A DNA stretch of 64,000 bases, from the NCBI RefSeq assembly GCF_000367925.1, contig NZ_KB849168.1, forward strand, positions 251,896 to 315,895, given 5' to 3'. The notes below the pieces were generated by a model. That model did no database searches. It was given only the letters and a program-made list of their open reading frames with translations, and was not told where the DNA came from. Positions 62,842-64,000 of this stretch are shown in pieces; within the stretch, counting starts at the first letter, position 1, and each line of letters starts with the position of its first letter. The stretch is from Acinetobacter bohemicus ANC 3994. GTDB taxonomy: Bacteria > Pseudomonadota > Gammaproteobacteria > Pseudomonadales > Moraxellaceae. The translations under genes were made by a program, and so were the position numbers.

Positions 62842-64000
62842 ATGAACCAATTAACGAATCTATCTGCAACAGATATTTCTGCTCAACATGAGCAAGACTC
62901 CAAAGATCTCACCCGTATTTTACCGGCCTCAAAAAAAGTCTATATCCAAGGTTCTCGTGCTGATATTCAAGTGCCGATGCGCGCCATTGAACTTACAGAT
63001 ACCCCAACTGGCTTAGGCGGTGAACACAATCCCGATATTCTGGTCTATGACACTTCAGGCGTGTATACCGACGCTAAAGTTGCCATTGACCTAAATAAAG
63101 GTTTGCCGAATGTGCGTGAAAGCTGGATTGCAGAGCGTGACGATACTGAACGTTTAAATACTTTAACTTCTGCCTTTGGACAAGAACGTTTAAAAGATAT
63201 TCGCACCGCCGAAATTCGCTTTGCGCATATTCAAAAACCACGTCGTGCCAAAGCAGGCAAAAATGTCACCCAAATGCATTATGCACGTCAGGGCATCATT
63301 ACCCCTGAAATGGAATATATTGCAATTCGTGAAAACCAACGTCAACTGGATGGTGTCGATGCACGCCAACATGTAGGACAAAACTTTGGCGCGAAAAACC
63401 TTACTGAAATCACGCCTGAATTTGTACGTCAGGAAATCGCTGAAGGTCGTGCAATTATTCCTGCCAATATCAATCATCCAGAAATTGAACCGATGATTAT
63501 TGGGCGTAATTTCTTGGTGAAAATCAATGCCAATATTGGTAACTCCGCATTGGGTTCCAGCATTGATGAAGAAGTGGCGAAAATGACGTGGGCGACCCGT
63601 TGGGGCGCAGACACCATCATGGATTTATCCACCGGTAAAAATATCCATGAAACCCGTGAATGGATTATCCGTAACTCGCCAGTTCCGATTGGTACGGTTC
63701 CGATCTATCAAGCTTTGGAAAAAGTCGATGGTGTCGCTGAAGATCTGACGTGGGAAATTTTTAAAGACACGCTGATTGAACAAGCCGAACAAGGTGTGGA
63801 TTACTTCACCATTCATGCGGGTGTACTTTTAAGATATGTGCCACTGACTGCAAACCGTTTAACCGGCATTGTGTCACGTGGTGGATCGATCATGGCACAG
63901 TGGTGCCTCGCGCATCATGAAGAAAACTTCCTCTATACCCATTTCGATGAAATCTGCGAAATTATGAAAGCCTATGACGTGTCTTTTAGTCTAGGAGATG
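62842..64000 (+). CDS. thiC: ThiC, phosphomethylpyrimidine synthase (3' end outside window)
   Basis: 386 codons are visible, open to the window edge; a full ThiC is ~620 residues. It starts at the ATG at 62842 with AAGGATC upstream. ThiC features include the N-terminal VYIQGSRADIQVPMRAIEL, YDTSGVYTDAKVAIDL, TQMHYARQGIITPEMEYIAIREN and GRNFLVKINANIGNSALGSSIDEEV (each read in parts). The radical-SAM CX2CX4C cluster lies beyond the window. It converts AIR to the thiamine pyrimidine HMP-P. Controlled by the TPP riboswitch just upstream. Confidence 0.97.
   Translation, partial: MNQLTNLSATDISAQHEQDSKDLTRILPASKKVYIQGSRADIQVPMRAIELTDTPTGLGGEHNPDILVYDTSGVYTDAKVAIDLNKGLPNVRESWIAERDDTERLNTLTSAFGQERLKDIRTAEIRFAHIQKPRRAKAGKNVTQMHYARQGIITPEMEYIAIRENQRQLDGVDARQHVGQNFGAKNLTEITPEFVRQEIAEGRAIIPANINHPEIEPMIIGRNFLVKINANIGNSALGSSIDEEVAKMTWATRWGADTIMDLSTGKNIHETREWIIRNSPVPIGTVPIYQALEKVDGVAEDLTWEIFKDTLIEQAEQGVDYFTIHAGVLLRYVPLTANRLTGIVSRGGSIMAQWCLAHHEENFLYTHFDEICEIMKAYDVSFSLGD

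Overview
The window is a 64-kb stretch of chromosome from a gamma-proteobacterium that is almost certainly Acinetobacter. The base composition is AT-rich (about 40% GC by eye). The gene set fits that genus: recCBD without ptrA, a two-domain polyphosphate:AMP phosphotransferase, a UbiE with a long N-terminal extension, fused hisIE, pilBCD-coaE, and tpiA-secG-tRNA-rimP-nusA-infB-rbfA. No insertion sequence, prophage or CRISPR array is visible. The region is mostly conserved housekeeping chromosome with a few accessory insertions.

Layout. 1-5 kb: end of a KefC-type K+/H+ antiporter, hslO (Hsp33), cbpA-cbpM, a DUF465 protein and a CorA-type transporter. 5-8 kb: rpsO and pnp on the minus strand, separated by a cluster of strong RNA hairpins. 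8-10 kb: a class-C-like serine hydrolase, then a 0.6-kb gap with a candidate small RNA. 10-19.3 kb: recC-recB-recD (minus). 19.5-27 kb: a DUF697-like protein, pap, a genus-type hypothetical, the ubiquinone operon ubiE-ubiJ-ubiB and a patatin-like phospholipase. 27-31 kb: hisIE, then an intact UvrD-like helicase paired with an ATPase whose Walker A is intact but whose other catalytic motifs are degenerate. 31-37.6 kb: a six-gene mrp Na+/H+ antiporter operon (mrpA/B fused, C, D, E, F, G) behind a highly structured leader. 38-45 kb (minus): tpiA-secG-tRNA-Leu-3x tRNA-fMet-rimP-nusA-infB-rbfA, a translation/transcription supercluster. 45-50 kb: pilB-pilC-pilD-coaE, then an EamA transporter. 50-55 kb: rlmB, ppnP, recN, yqgE-ruvX. 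55-60 kb: a FUSC/DUF1656/HlyD aromatic-acid-type efflux operon divergent from an IclR-type regulator. 60-64 kb: a candidate small RNA, phoU with a Pho-box-like site, a lipoprotein, and a TPP riboswitch followed by the 5' part of thiC, which runs off the end.

How the genes work together. The rimP-rbfA block serves translation and antitermination. RecBCD and RecN serve double-strand break repair. UbiE/J/B act in late ubiquinone synthesis, and PilB/C/D in type IV pilus assembly and, by analogy, natural transformation. MrpA-G expels Na+ and supports pH homeostasis. ThiC makes the thiamine pyrimidine under TPP control.

The points most worth a second look are the helicase plus degenerate-ATPase pair (28120-31029), the structured mrp leader (about 31204-31393), two candidate small RNAs (about 9810-9918 minus and 60059-60145 plus), a four-cysteine insertion in RecC, and three identical initiator tRNAs with a U1-U72 end in place of C1-A72. 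Without database searches, all family assignments rest on motif recognition.
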